From a virus: a DNA stretch of 27,665 nt. The notes beneath the pieces are model-generated. The model was not told where the DNA came from. It saw only the letters and a program-made list of their open reading frames with translations, and ran no database searches. Where the stretch lies: positions 1-27,665 of IMG/VR virus record IMGVR_UViG_3300042261_001067, one strand, 5' to 3'. The position numbers and the translations under genes were made by a program. Below, in pieces: positions 1 to 7,674 of the stretch (its first letter is position 1; each line of letters starts with the position of its first letter).

Positions 1-536
1 GCTACATTCTTTTTATATAATTCTTTTATTAATTCATGCATTGTGTTATTAGGAAAAGCGCATCCTAATGACATTGAAATAATATTAAAATCGTGTTTTA
101 ATGCCTCTTCTAATGCTGCATTAATAATGTTCATTCCACCCGTACCATTTCTATCTAAAGCTTTATAAGTTGTTATCATTACTTTAGGTGCCACTCCAAC
201 CATGCCAATTTGATTATTTTGTGCTGCTATAATTCCTGCACAATGTGTAGAATGTCCTTGCATGTCTTCAATTCCTTCATCCTTTATAAATGTTTTACTA
301 TTATTGACATCAATTGCTCCAACCAAATCAGGATGAACATTATACACTCCATCTTTTTTAGTAACTGGACAACCTGTATCAATTATACAAATTTTTACGG
401 CTTCTCCTTGCGTAATTCCCCAAACATCATTAATATGTTGACTAACTATTTGCCATCCAACATTTTGTGATAAAATAGATACAACTCTTTTTACATTAAA
501 GGGTGGTAATTTAACTGGATTTTTATAATTTTTCAT
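1..536 (-). CDS. Intracellular-subtilisin-like serine protease (S8 family), C-terminus cut by window edge
   Basis: Reading from the start at 536, 178 complete codons are present and the frame runs off position 1, so the catalytic Ser region is not visible. Residues around D53 (CIIDTGC) match the subtilase catalytic Asp motif, H95 in GHSTHCAGI matches the catalytic His motif (the usual GHGTH Gly is Ser), and IISMSLG at about 152-158 is the conserved substrate-binding strand. There is no signal peptide; the short N-terminal region (LPPFNV) and DTGC resemble Bacillus intracellular subtilisins, so a cytoplasmic or virion-associated protease is likely. The ribosome site AAGGTG sits just before the ATG, and a TATAAATA element lies 16 nt upstream. 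It follows a strong terminator, so it should be its own transcription unit. Its role (virion maturation or host protein turnover) is unknown. Family assignment is firm; function in the phage is inference. Confidence 0.9.
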   Translation of the reverse strand, partial: MKNYKNPVKLPPFNVKRVVSILSQNVGWQIVSQHINDVWGITQGEAVKICIIDTGCPVTKKDGVYNVHPDLVGAIDVNNSKTFIKDEGIEDMQGHSTHCAGIIAAQNNQIGMVGVAPKVMITTYKALDRNGTGGMNIINAALEEALKHDFNIISMSLGCAFPNNTMHELIKELYKKNV

Positions 537-552
537 AATTTCACCTTTTAAT

Positions 553-560
553 TATTTATA
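553..560 (-). promoter_or_regulatory. T4-late-like promoter TATAAATA for the subtilase gene
   Basis: A perfect TATAAATA lies 16 nt before the protease ATG. The block ATAAATAATTAAAAGG (promoter core plus ribosome site) is identical to the one upstream of the lipoprotein gene at 1116. With T4 late spacing the transcript would begin at about 547, leaving a leader of about 11 nt that is essentially just the Shine-Dalgarno site. Confidence 0.6.
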
Positions 561-570
561 AAAATCAACA

Positions 571-597
571 AAAAAGGCAGACTTTTAAATCTGCCTT
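571..597 (-). terminator. Rho-independent terminator after the lipoprotein gene
   Basis: On the minus strand AAGGCAGA pairs perfectly with TCTGCCTT (8 bp, 8-nt loop) and is followed by TTTTT. It lies about 27 nt beyond the lipoprotein stop at 625 and directly before the promoter of the protease gene. The T-tract is only on the minus-strand side, so it ends right-to-left transcription. It is the only convincing intrinsic terminator seen in the window. Confidence 0.85.
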
Positions 598-624
598 AAT
601 CTCTTTATTAAATTTTAATTAATT

Positions 625-1116
625 TTATGGTGCTTCGGTATTTGTTGTATTTCCACCACCATTGTTACTATTATTTTCTCCAACATTTATATTATTTCCA
701 TTGGAATTTTCCATAGTAATTGTAGTATTTTCATCTGATTTGTTTCCGCCATTATCAGAAATTTGACCAATTGCCCAAATTAATCCACCTACTATACCTC
801 CATCAGCCAGTAAAGATAATGAACTAGAAACTGGTGCTTCTGCAAAGGTTTTAAAATAACTAATAGTATCAGAACTCATACTAAAAGCTAACATTGCACC
901 TTTACCATCGGTAGTAGGAACAATTTTTAAAACGGTTGAAGGCTTAATGCCCATATTAACAGCTTTAATTTGCTCTGCATTTCCAGTAGCAACTATGTTT
1001 TCTTTAATAAGATTTTCTTTAACCCTACCATGATTATAAGTGCTTATACAACCTGTGCTAACGATTAAACCAAACATTACGCTTCCCATTATTGTATTTT
1101 TTATTATTTTATTCAT
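625..1116 (-). CDS. Putative lipoprotein with Asn/Gly-rich tail
   Basis: The protein has 163 residues. The N-terminus is a typical lipoprotein signal: Lys residues, a hydrophobic stretch (about 9-19) and VSTGC with Cys at 23, although Ser at -3 is not the ideal lipobox residue. The mature part is about 95 residues without a recognised domain and includes a Gly/Ala/Leu-rich segment (about 100-118) that could contact a membrane. The last 40 residues are low-complexity Asn/Gly/Thr. An AAAAGGA ribosome site precedes ATG, and an AATAAATA element lies upstream. A strong terminator follows, so this gene closes the leftward operon. Phage lipoproteins are known in superinfection exclusion and lysis control, but nothing in the sequence decides between these. 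Confidence 0.75.
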   Translation of the reverse strand: MNKIIKNTIMGSVMFGLIVSTGCISTYNHGRVKENLIKENIVATGNAEQIKAVNMGIKPSTVLKIVPTTDGKGAMLAFSMSSDTISYFKTFAEAPVSSSLSLLADGGIVGGLIWAIGQISDNGGNKSDENTTITMENSNGNNINVGENNSNNGGGNTTNTEAP

Positions 1117-1134
1117 ATATTTATTCCTTTTAAT

Positions 1135-1142
1135 TATTTATT
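1135..1142 (-). promoter_or_regulatory. TAAATA-type promoter (AATAAATA) for the lipoprotein gene
   Basis: The octamer AATAAATA lies 18 nt before the ATG at 1116 and is embedded in the 16-nt block shared exactly with the protease promoter (ATAAATAATTAAAAGG). The 77-base gap between this gene and the upstream stop at 1194 contains nothing else recognisable. Confidence 0.5.
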
Positions 1143-1193
1143 ATTATCACCTTAAAAGCAAGTATATTATATAATTTTATAAAATCAAGTAAA

Positions 1194-1655
1194 TTATTGT
1201 AACAATTTTATAAAAGCCAATAAAATATTTAAAAGTGAATTATGAAATGTTATTAAAATTGATAATATTAATAAAAATATGGGAAGCCATTTAATTGTAA
1301 TCTTCTTAAACCATTGTTTCCAACTTAAATTTTCATCATTATTTTTAAATTTTTCCAATTCGCTTTTTAATTCTTTTATACCCATTTGAGTATCTTCTGC
1401 CATTTTTTTAGCGGCTGTGATTGCTTCTTGTTCTTCTTTATGATATTTTTCTACTAATTTTTCAAAATTTTCTATAGCAATTGTTAAATTTTTTATTGCC
1501 CACACTATGCTATTTTCTGGACTTCCATTTCCAAATAGAGCTTTATGATGATCGCTTATTCTTGTTGTATTATCTTCTAATGCCTTTTGAATTAAAGCCA
1601 ATGTTACTACAATTTGTTCATTATCTTTTTCATATTCGTGTGTTTTTGGTGGCAT
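1194..1655 (-). CDS. Coiled-coil protein with C-terminal membrane anchor, XhlA/holin-accessory-like
   Basis: The start at 1655 (MPPKTHEYEK) is chosen over an upstream ATG at 1685 because CAGGAG lies 7 nt before it and the preceding cupin stop (1657-1659) is one base away. That gives 153 residues. A charged helical region (about 5-110) contains HHKALFGNGSPE, reminiscent of the HxxxLFGN segment of XhlA-type phage proteins. It is followed by a coiled coil rich in Glu/Lys and one clear transmembrane segment near the C-terminus (WLPIFLLILSILI, about 122-134) with basic residues before it (KKITIK). This layout fits a cytoplasmic coiled coil tethered to the inner membrane, as for phage lysis accessory proteins. 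The gene is translationally linked to the cupin gene. No holin activity can be proven from sequence. Confidence 0.7.
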   Translation of the reverse strand: MPPKTHEYEKDNEQIVVTLALIQKALEDNTTRISDHHKALFGNGSPENSIVWAIKNLTIAIENFEKLVEKYHKEEQEAITAAKKMAEDTQMGIKELKSELEKFKNNDENLSWKQWFKKITIKWLPIFLLILSILITFHNSLLNILLAFIKLLQ

Positions 1656-1656
1656 A

Positions 1657-2112
1657 TTAAACTCCTGTATCGGGCCATGTATCACAAGCTGGTAGGGTTA
1701 TTGCTATAAAAATTGAATCTGTTACAAATTTACAATCATGTGCTACATAGGCTTGTATCATAATAATATCATCTTTCTTTAATATATGTAGTGGTTCGTT
1801 GTCTATTTTCAAATGTATTTCGCCAGAAATTACTTTAATTATTTCAATTTCTTCGTGTATATGACTTTCCATTTTAGTATCTTTAATAGCTGTTGAATAG
1901 GCTACTGCAACTTCTTTATGTTTTAATAAACCTTTTGTAACTAATTTTCCATTGTCGCAAGGTATTTCATATTCTTTTGGTGATAAACTATAATTAGTTT
2001 TAACAATATCATTAAAATTAATATTATATCTCATTCCTAATTGTGCTATGTTTTTAGCAATATTAGAAAGGTCTATTGTTTTTGTATTTGTTTTATAATC
2101 TTCAAAATTCAT
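1657..2112 (-). CDS. Small cupin-fold protein
   Basis: The start at 2112 (MNFEDYKTNT) is preferred to 2166 because AAGGAT lies just upstream, an ACTAAATA element lies 16 nt upstream, and the longer form would overlap the fibre gene. The product has 151 residues. The C-terminal half has cupin motif 1 (HIHEEIEIIKVISGE, about 89-103) and a degenerate motif 2 ending in a His (IIMIQAYVAHD), giving the usual metal ligands His-x-His, Glu and a distal His. Cupins bind metal and small molecules or act as structural beta-barrels; no substrate can be assigned. The first 55 residues are helical and unfamiliar. It sits between a tail fibre and a membrane-anchored protein. Confidence 0.8.
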   Translation of the reverse strand: MNFEDYKTNTKTIDLSNIAKNIAQLGMRYNINFNDIVKTNYSLSPKEYEIPCDNGKLVTKGLLKHKEVAVAYSTAIKDTKMESHIHEEIEIIKVISGEIHLKIDNEPLHILKKDDIIMIQAYVAHDCKFVTDSIFIAITLPACDTWPDTGV

Positions 2113-2128
2113 AATTATATCCTTAAAA

Positions 2129-2136
2129 TATTTAGT
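2129..2136 (-). promoter_or_regulatory. TAAATA-type promoter (ACTAAATA) for the cupin gene
   Basis: ACTAAATA lies 16 nt before the cupin ATG at 2112 and overlaps the last codons and stop of the upstream fibre gene (stop at 2132). The same octamer, with the same spacing, occurs before the plus-strand endonuclease gene. Confidence 0.45.
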
Positions 2137-5100
2137 ATAATATTTGACCAGACCACCAATTTCCATTACTTGTATCTAAAGTTGTACCGCCATTTTGAAT
2201 TTGTGAAAATATTTCATAATAATCCATTACATTTGTTGTTATATCTACAAATGAATAAGACGCATATAAATCTTCACCTGCGGCGGTTGTTCTTTTTGAG
2301 AATACCCTACATTTAGAAGCCCCATTTTTGTACACATAAATGTACACTGTACTGTTATTTGCCATATCAACACTAATATTTCCATCAATTTTTATCATTA
2401 CATTAGAAGCATTGGGAGTCCATCTAGCAGCAGAATTAGAATATATTCCATTAACATTCAACACTAAATTAGTATATAATACTTTATCTATTGTATTGTT
2501 ACCAAAAGTTTGTACACCTCCACCAAGGTTTGCATAAAATTTAGTAGATGTTGCTACATTATTCCATTTTTGTGTATTTATATCAATATTATTTAATCTG
2601 TTTGAATTATTATTTATTCGAACTTGCAGATTAGTTTCTGCAACATAAGCTCTATTAGTTTCCGTATTAATTTGTGCTTGTAAATTAGTATTAATAATAT
2701 TAATAAGATTTGTAGTATCTCCGTATGCAATAAATTCGTTATTAGAATATAAATTTGATGATAATCTATACATATTACTAATTACACCAGAACCGTTAAC
2801 ATGTAACATCATTAATGGATTTGTTGTACCTATACCAAAAAAGGAATTAGATGTTCCTGTTTGTGGAACCAAAGACATCATCGGCCAAACAAGATGAGAA
2901 AATTCGTCACCTGTGTCCGTCATATCTATGTCCCATATAATAGGTTTACGTCTATTATTAGACATATAAAAAGTTCCATTTGCAGAGCTAGAAATTATTG
3001 ATGCTTTTCCTCTATTATTGCCTGATCCTCTAATTACCATTCTAATAGATTCATCAATATCATTAATAGCAAAAAATGCTGCGGTTGAATTTGATGCTGT
3101 TGATGCGTTTTTAACCGTATATCTCATAGAACCAGAAAATGATCCGTCCATATAATATGATCTAATATTTACTAATATTTGACCTGTTGTTGAATTTGAA
3201 GATAAGCATGTTCCTACCATTATAATAGCATCAGACAATATAGTAGATGCTTTTGATAATAATCCATTAGTGCCTAAATATATCATGTCGTTGGGTGAAA
3301 ATACTGATGTGTCAATGTCTCTAACAGGACCAAAATTAGCAACTTCAATATTATCACCATAGTTTCCACTAGCTAGAGTTACACCTATGATTGGTAAGGT
3401 TGATGAATCGTTTCTGCTAGAATATTTTATAAGGGGTTTATTACTATAAATACCAGACTGATATACAACTCTTCCTTTTTGAATACCATTGGTTTCACCA
3501 ATTATTACACTTATGGGAACTAGCTGAATATCCGTATATGTTGCCAATGTTCCCCCTTGTGATGGTAATATATAAGTATTTGTTGTGTTTGCAGGAATAT
3601 CAGATGCAGAAAATTTTGCTGCACCACTATTTGTAAGCATGAAAGCACTACTTGAAAAAACAGGATTTTCATAAGTTGTATATTTATTTGGAGTCAATCC
3701 ACCTAAAGTATCAGGTTTCCAAGGGCGCACACTTACATAACCGTTTGTTGAACTTATATGACAAGTTCCAATTTGTTGTACAATATTTGTACCTGTAGGG
3801 GCAACATTTGTAATTCCACCATCAATTGTTGCGCTTACGTATAATTTATCACCAGAAGCAAAAGCAGAGGTATCCATTGTTGCTTCCATTCTTCCGAAAA
3901 ACATTATTCTTCCAATACTTCCTGTTGCTATACCACCAACTTGTACAACCAAACCAATGCTAGGCATGGTTTCGGGTTTTGATCCATTTGATCTTTTGAC
4001 AATAGGAGTGTTTAATGGTGACAACCCGCTAGATATATATACTGCTTCACCAACATTAAGTTTAGTTGTTTCAGCATTATATCCATTATAAAAATTATCT
4101 CTAGCCAATCTTGCAGAATTTCCAGAAGAATCTATAAAATATGGATTTTCCAACCCTGCATAAGTATAAGGATATAATCTTACGTGTCCCGCTTGTGGCG
4201 TAGAAGGTGTAACTGTATTAATTAAAGACATGTCAACTGCTCCACCAAAAATTTGATCCCCATTTTGGTGTGGAGTATTAATATAAAATTTGCCAGAATT
4301 ACCATAATTTGTATAAATTCTTGGATGATAATCAAAAGCATTTGCTTGTATTATTTCGGTATCATATATTCTAATTTTATCGTTAGTTGCAGATGCAACA
4401 CCTAACCATATATTTGACGAAGACCCTGATACTATTCTAATATGATTATTTCTGCTTATTGCAACTCCATCACCAGTTCCGTCTTTAGAATATGCAATAA
4501 ATAAATTACAACTATTAGTAGGAGCCATATATATGCGATGCACATTACCTTGTGATAATGTTCTACCTATTGCATCTTTTTGTGCCACTATTCTAATTTC
4601 GTTTTCATGTATAGTATTTGTATCATTTAAATAAATGTTAAATAATCCACCTATAAAAGTATTAATACATGCTGAATCTGTATTATTATGGGTTAACATC
4701 ATATTTATGATATCATTGGTGTCAGTACATGTAATTTCAGATGATGATCCAAATGATGTAAATTGACTCAATCCTGCATTGTTTGTATCTGTAGTGTGTT
4801 CAAAAATTTGTGCATTACAAATGCTACCCGCACTATTGGCATTGTCATATAATTGTAAATATGTTGTTGCATAAACTTCTGCTAAACCTCTATACATATG
4901 TATTACGCTTTTATAATTATCATCGTTATCATAAGTAGAAGATAAATAACAGGAACGAATGCCTATATAAGCTGAATCTGATCCTGCATTTATCATCAAA
5001 GCGTCAGAGTTTGTCGCTCTTACAGTTAGTAAAGAAATTTCACTTCCTGTTTCGTCTATATATTGTGGAGGAAAAGTGATGTTTCCTAAAATTATTGTTG

Positions 5101-6571
5101 ATTCAATATCATCCCCTCTTATACTCACATAATTTGACATTGTAATATTTTCGGTATATGTACCAGGACTTATACAGATTAGAAAACGATTACTAGAATT
5201 TGCATTTATTGCTGCTGCGTTTATTGCTGCTTGAATTGTTTTAAAAGGTAAAATTGAACTTTCTATTAATGCCTCATTATCATCCCCGTTTGAATCTACA
5301 TAAGCCTTTTGATTGTTAATATTATTAATAGTAGAATCCACATAACTTTTATTTGCTGCATCACCAGCATCTACAGGGTTTCCCATTCCCTTTGGAACAA
5401 GTCCACCTGTGTTGGCACCAGCTAAAAGAACTTCTTGTATAGTTGGGGTTGTGGTTGTGCCCCCGCCGCCGCTTGTTGTTAATGCTCCCCTGCGTATCAT
5501 GAATCTTCTATCAACCCAATATGTTAAATCGTTTCTTAAATTAACATCATTACCACTAAAAATATATGCTGTTGAAATTGGAATATAAGGGGTAAAACTA
5601 GGTGGTAAATCTGGATCATCACCTAATATTGCGCTTGTTTCATTTGTGTATTCATAGGTTGGTAGTATCCAGTTTAATTGTCCAGAATCTGCTACAGACA
5701 TGAAAATTCCACGATACCATTTTGATGTATCACAAGCTGCAATACCGTTTGTATTATTCCATAAACCTATAGGAAATTTATTTGTTATTGTTGTTGTAAA
5801 ATTATTTCCGTTTGTTGAATAATACATAACTAATTTATTAGATGTTGAAAAATTAAAAGAATCGTGTACTATTCTATCGGCTAAATTATGATATTCTATA
5901 CCACCTGTTAATAAAATATCTGTTAAATTTGTACCAGTAGGTCTAACTGTTATACCTTCTGTAATAATTGATGGCATAACGTTGGCAAATGCAACATCTT
6001 CATACATTAATTCATCTCCTGCTCCAATACCTTGTCCAACATGAATAATAGAGCCAAAGGCCGTAACAAATGTAGCAACATATATTGCTTCGCTTGCTGG
6101 TGGTCTTGATCCGGTGCTTTTTAATGTTAAAGGATTGCCATTTGTTGCAAAATAATAATAAGTTACAGTATTATCCAGTAATGTGGCACTACCCGAATTA
6201 ACATGATAATAACCATTTTCAGGATCATAAACATCTCCGGTAGTCCATGAAATATTCAAATTTGTAGAAGGATATTTATCATATGTAAAAACTGGATAAT
6301 CTCTGGCAAGACCGCGAGTTGCAGTATCTTCTAAATAATCTTTAAGATTATATCCACCTAATGCACCAACTCTTGCAACACCTTCATTATTTGAAGTAGT
6401 AGATGCTAATTCGTTTGAACTAACTTTCCCATTTACAACAATTGTTAAATTACTTACATCTTGAACTACAATTGGTAAATCTGTAACATTAGGTATCATA
6501 CTGCTACCCGCAAACACGCTTAACGAAAGCCCCATCAATAGAGCAAATAATATTATTACTTTATTTTTCAT
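2132..6571 (-). CDS. Large phage tail fibre/tailspike with signal-like N-terminus, beta-helix and C1q-like tip
   Basis: The product has 1,479 residues. Residues 1-22 look like a Sec signal peptide (Lys-Asn-Lys, hydrophobic core, VFAG). AANKSYVDS at about 405-413 is a motif common in phage fibres. Residues about 430-790 begin with PFKTIQAAINAA and SPGTYTENITM, typical of right-handed parallel beta-helix (pectate-lyase-like) tailspikes. Two related beta domains follow (about 835-950 and 1016-1145; VGEAVYIS / KGRVVYQS, then FASGDKLYVS / FSPNDMIYLG). FGIGTTNPLMMLHVNG (about 1245) is a common fibre hinge. A short coiled coil (about 1280-1335) precedes a C-terminal C1q/TNF-like jelly roll (about 1340-1479). 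AAAGGATG precedes the ATG. It most likely forms a trimeric receptor-binding fibre. A glycan-degrading activity of the helix is possible but no catalytic residues can be named. Confidence 0.88.
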   Translation of the reverse strand: MKNKVIILFALLMGLSLSVFAGSSMIPNVTDLPIVVQDVSNLTIVVNGKVSSNELASTTSNNEGVARVGALGGYNLKDYLEDTATRGLARDYPVFTYDKYPSTNLNISWTTGDVYDPENGYYHVNSGSATLLDNTVTYYYFATNGNPLTLKSTGSRPPASEAIYVATFVTAFGSIIHVGQGIGAGDELMYEDVAFANVMPSIITEGITVRPTGTNLTDILLTGGIEYHNLADRIVHDSFNFSTSNKLVMYYSTNGNNFTTTITNKFPIGLWNNTNGIAACDTSKWYRGIFMSVADSGQLNWILPTYEYTNETSAILGDDPDLPPSFTPYIPISTAYIFSGNDVNLRNDLTYWVDRRFMIRRGALTTSGGGGTTTTPTIQEVLLAGANTGGLVPKGMGNPVDAGDAANKSYVDSTINNINNQKAYVDSNGDDNEALIESSILPFKTIQAAINAAAINANSSNRFLICISPGTYTENITMSNYVSIRGDDIESTIILGNITFPPQYIDETGSEISLLTVRATNSDALMINAGSDSAYIGIRSCYLSSTYDNDDNYKSVIHMYRGLAEVYATTYLQLYDNANSAGSICNAQIFEHTTDTNNAGLSQFTSFGSSSEITCTDTNDIINMMLTHNNTDSACINTFIGGLFNIYLNDTNTIHENEIRIVAQKDAIGRTLSQGNVHRIYMAPTNSCNLFIAYSKDGTGDGVAISRNNHIRIVSGSSSNIWLGVASATNDKIRIYDTEIIQANAFDYHPRIYTNYGNSGKFYINTPHQNGDQIFGGAVDMSLINTVTPSTPQAGHVRLYPYTYAGLENPYFIDSSGNSARLARDNFYNGYNAETTKLNVGEAVYISSGLSPLNTPIVKRSNGSKPETMPSIGLVVQVGGIATGSIGRIMFFGRMEATMDTSAFASGDKLYVSATIDGGITNVAPTGTNIVQQIGTCHISSTNGYVSVRPWKPDTLGGLTPNKYTTYENPVFSSSAFMLTNSGAAKFSASDIPANTTNTYILPSQGGTLATYTDIQLVPISVIIGETNGIQKGRVVYQSGIYSNKPLIKYSSRNDSSTLPIIGVTLASGNYGDNIEVANFGPVRDIDTSVFSPNDMIYLGTNGLLSKASTILSDAIIMVGTCLSSNSTTGQILVNIRSYYMDGSFSGSMRYTVKNASTASNSTAAFFAINDIDESIRMVIRGSGNNRGKASIISSSANGTFYMSNNRRKPIIWDIDMTDTGDEFSHLVWPMMSLVPQTGTSNSFFGIGTTNPLMMLHVNGSGVISNMYRLSSNLYSNNEFIAYGDTTNLINIINTNLQAQINTETNRAYVAETNLQVRINNNSNRLNNIDINTQKWNNVATSTKFYANLGGGVQTFGNNTIDKVLYTNLVLNVNGIYSNSAARWTPNASNVMIKIDGNISVDMANNSTVYIYVYKNGASKCRVFSKRTTAAGEDLYASYSFVDITTNVMDYYEIFSQIQNGGTTLDTSNGNWWSGQILY

Positions 6572-6585
6572 ATTATCATCCTTTA

Positions 6586-7077
6586 TTATGATTTATAATG
6601 TCCAAACACTACAACATTTCCACCTGCTACTGATCCAATAGTTATTAATGTTGTTGTTCTTTCTATACTATAAAATGAACCCTTTGGAATTTCCAATCCT
6701 GCCGCTGTTAAAGTTCCAAAATTGGTTGTAGGTGGGTTCGAATATGTTATATATATTGATCCATTTGATCTATTAGAAATTTCCATTAAATTTGCTGCTG
6801 GAGAAAACGATAAGGATGAGGATGAATTTGTAACAAAAGTTAATAAATTTTCATTAGTAGTATTTGGTAAACCACCTGAAAGTATAAGATTTGATGTATC
6901 TGTACCAATATTATATGTTAAAACTGCAAATCTTCCATTTGTTGGAACTCCTGTAAGACCTTCACCATTTGTATAGGTAGAAGGGTATCCAGTTATGGTT
7001 GACATATCTATAGGAACAAATTTTCCGTTTTCTGCTAAACTTGGCGAAAATGGTTTATTAAAATCTACTGTACTCAT
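6586..7077 (-). CDS. Small virion-associated beta protein, tandem paralogue A
   Basis: The product has 163 residues and no recognised family. It is clearly paralogous to the next gene upstream (7088-7534). Shared elements include AE-GKFV-ID-ST-TG-PS near the N-terminus, GR(F/Y)A(V/L)LTY, LPNTT-EN-LT, a FSP segment, GL-I---S(F/Y)YS, and an FGHY(K/R) C-terminus. Predicted strands alternate with Ser/Thr/Asn-rich loops; no signal peptide or membrane segment is visible. The ribosome site AGGGAG overlaps the TAG stop of the paralogue, so the two are translated from one mRNA. The position between fibre and collar genes suggests a small fibre-associated or decoration protein; this is inference from context. 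Confidence 0.7.
   Translation of the reverse strand: MSTVDFNKPFSPSLAENGKFVPIDMSTITGYPSTYTNGEGLTGVPTNGRFAVLTYNIGTDTSNLILSGGLPNTTNENLLTFVTNSSSSLSFSPAANLMEISNRSNGSIYITYSNPPTTNFGTLTAAGLEIPKGSFYSIERTTTLITIGSVAGGNVVVFGHYKS
6590..6597 (-). promoter_or_regulatory. TAAATA-type promoter (TATAAATC) for the tail fibre gene
   Basis: TATAAATC lies 18 nt before the fibre ATG at 6571 and overlaps the end of the preceding gene. One base departs from TATAAATA, and the spacing agrees with the other promoters in the window. Confidence 0.4.
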
Positions 7078-7087
7078 AATTTACTCC

Positions 7088-7534
7088 CTAATTTCTATAA
7101 TGTCCAAATGTTCTTACTTCACAACTACTTAATGTACCTATTGAAACTCTTGAAATTTCCCTTTTCATCGAATAATAACTGTTTGATTGTATTGGCAATC
7201 CCTTAGCTGTTAAATCGTTATATGTTGTAGCATTAAATGACAAATATATTGATTCATTACCACTAAAAACTTCAAAATCTACAACAGGAGGGGAAAATAT
7301 TAATGTGCTGGAACTAGCATTTGTTAGAGTTAAAACGTTTTCTAAAGTTGTATTTGGTAGTAAATTAACAGTATTTGTTGCAGATGTGGCATTAATATCA
7401 TACGTTAAAAGTGCATATCGCCCTCTTGATGAACTTGGTAATCCTGTTAAAGTTGAAGAATCTATTACTACAAATTTTCCGCGCTCTGCTTCGGCGGGGG
7501 CATATCCAGATGCAAAATTTACTTCAATACTCAT
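7088..7534 (-). CDS. Small virion-associated beta protein, tandem paralogue B
   Basis: The start at 7534 (MSIEVNFASGYAPAEAERGKF) is chosen over 7567 because AGGAG lies 8 nt upstream and because the sequence then aligns from its first residues with the paralogue at 6586-7077. That gives 148 residues. Shared blocks are GKFVVID-STLTGLPS, GRYALLTYDI, LPNTTLENVLT and the C-terminal FGHYRN. The family is not recognised. Unlike its neighbours it has a long leader of about 97 nt carrying a branched RNA structure that begins where the predicted transcript starts. The gene ends with TAG, which also forms part of the next gene's ribosome site. Confidence 0.7.
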   Translation of the reverse strand: MSIEVNFASGYAPAEAERGKFVVIDSSTLTGLPSSSRGRYALLTYDINATSATNTVNLLPNTTLENVLTLTNASSSTLIFSPPVVDFEVFSGNESIYLSFNATTYNDLTAKGLPIQSNSYYSMKREISRVSIGTLSSCEVRTFGHYRN

Positions 7535-7587
7535 GTATCTATCTCCTAACAGAATGGCTCGATACAAAGCGGTTGATATACAATACC

Positions 7588-7631
7588 AACAGGAATCTTT
7601 CGATTCGGATTGTTAAACAATCAGTTCTGTT
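7588..7631 (-). promoter_or_regulatory. Structured 5' leader: three-way-junction RNA element
   Basis: On the minus strand AACAG (7631-7627) pairs with CTGTT (7592-7588), enclosing two perfect 5-bp hairpins: GATTG/CAATC with loop TTTAA and GAATC/GATTC with a GAAA tetraloop. The 5' arm coincides with the transcription start predicted from the ACTAAATA element at 7637-7644. A second CTGTT (7552-7548) directly abuts the AGGAG ribosome site, so AACAG could pair there instead. Function (mRNA stability or translational control) is inference. Confidence 0.5.
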
Positions 7632-7636
7632 ATAAG

Positions 7637-7644
7637 TATTTAGT
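7637..7644 (-). promoter_or_regulatory. TAAATA-type promoter (ACTAAATA) for the paralogue pair
   Basis: ACTAAATACTTA is identical over 12 bases to the element before the plus-strand endonuclease gene (12170-12181). Here it lies about 100 nt before the start codon. The intervening leader starts with the branched RNA structure. Confidence 0.45.
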
Positions 7645-7674
7645 AAATTATGAAATTATTTTATATTCTTATTT

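Noticed and set aside
210-470. Plus-strand frame of 86 codons
   Set aside because: It lies antisense to the clearly recognisable subtilase catalytic region and its product is a Cys/Ile/Asn-rich shadow.
1117-1193. Possible terminator in the gap between the lipoprotein and coiled-coil genes
   Set aside because: Only a weak AT-only hairpin (ATTTTATAAAAT) without a following T-tract is present.
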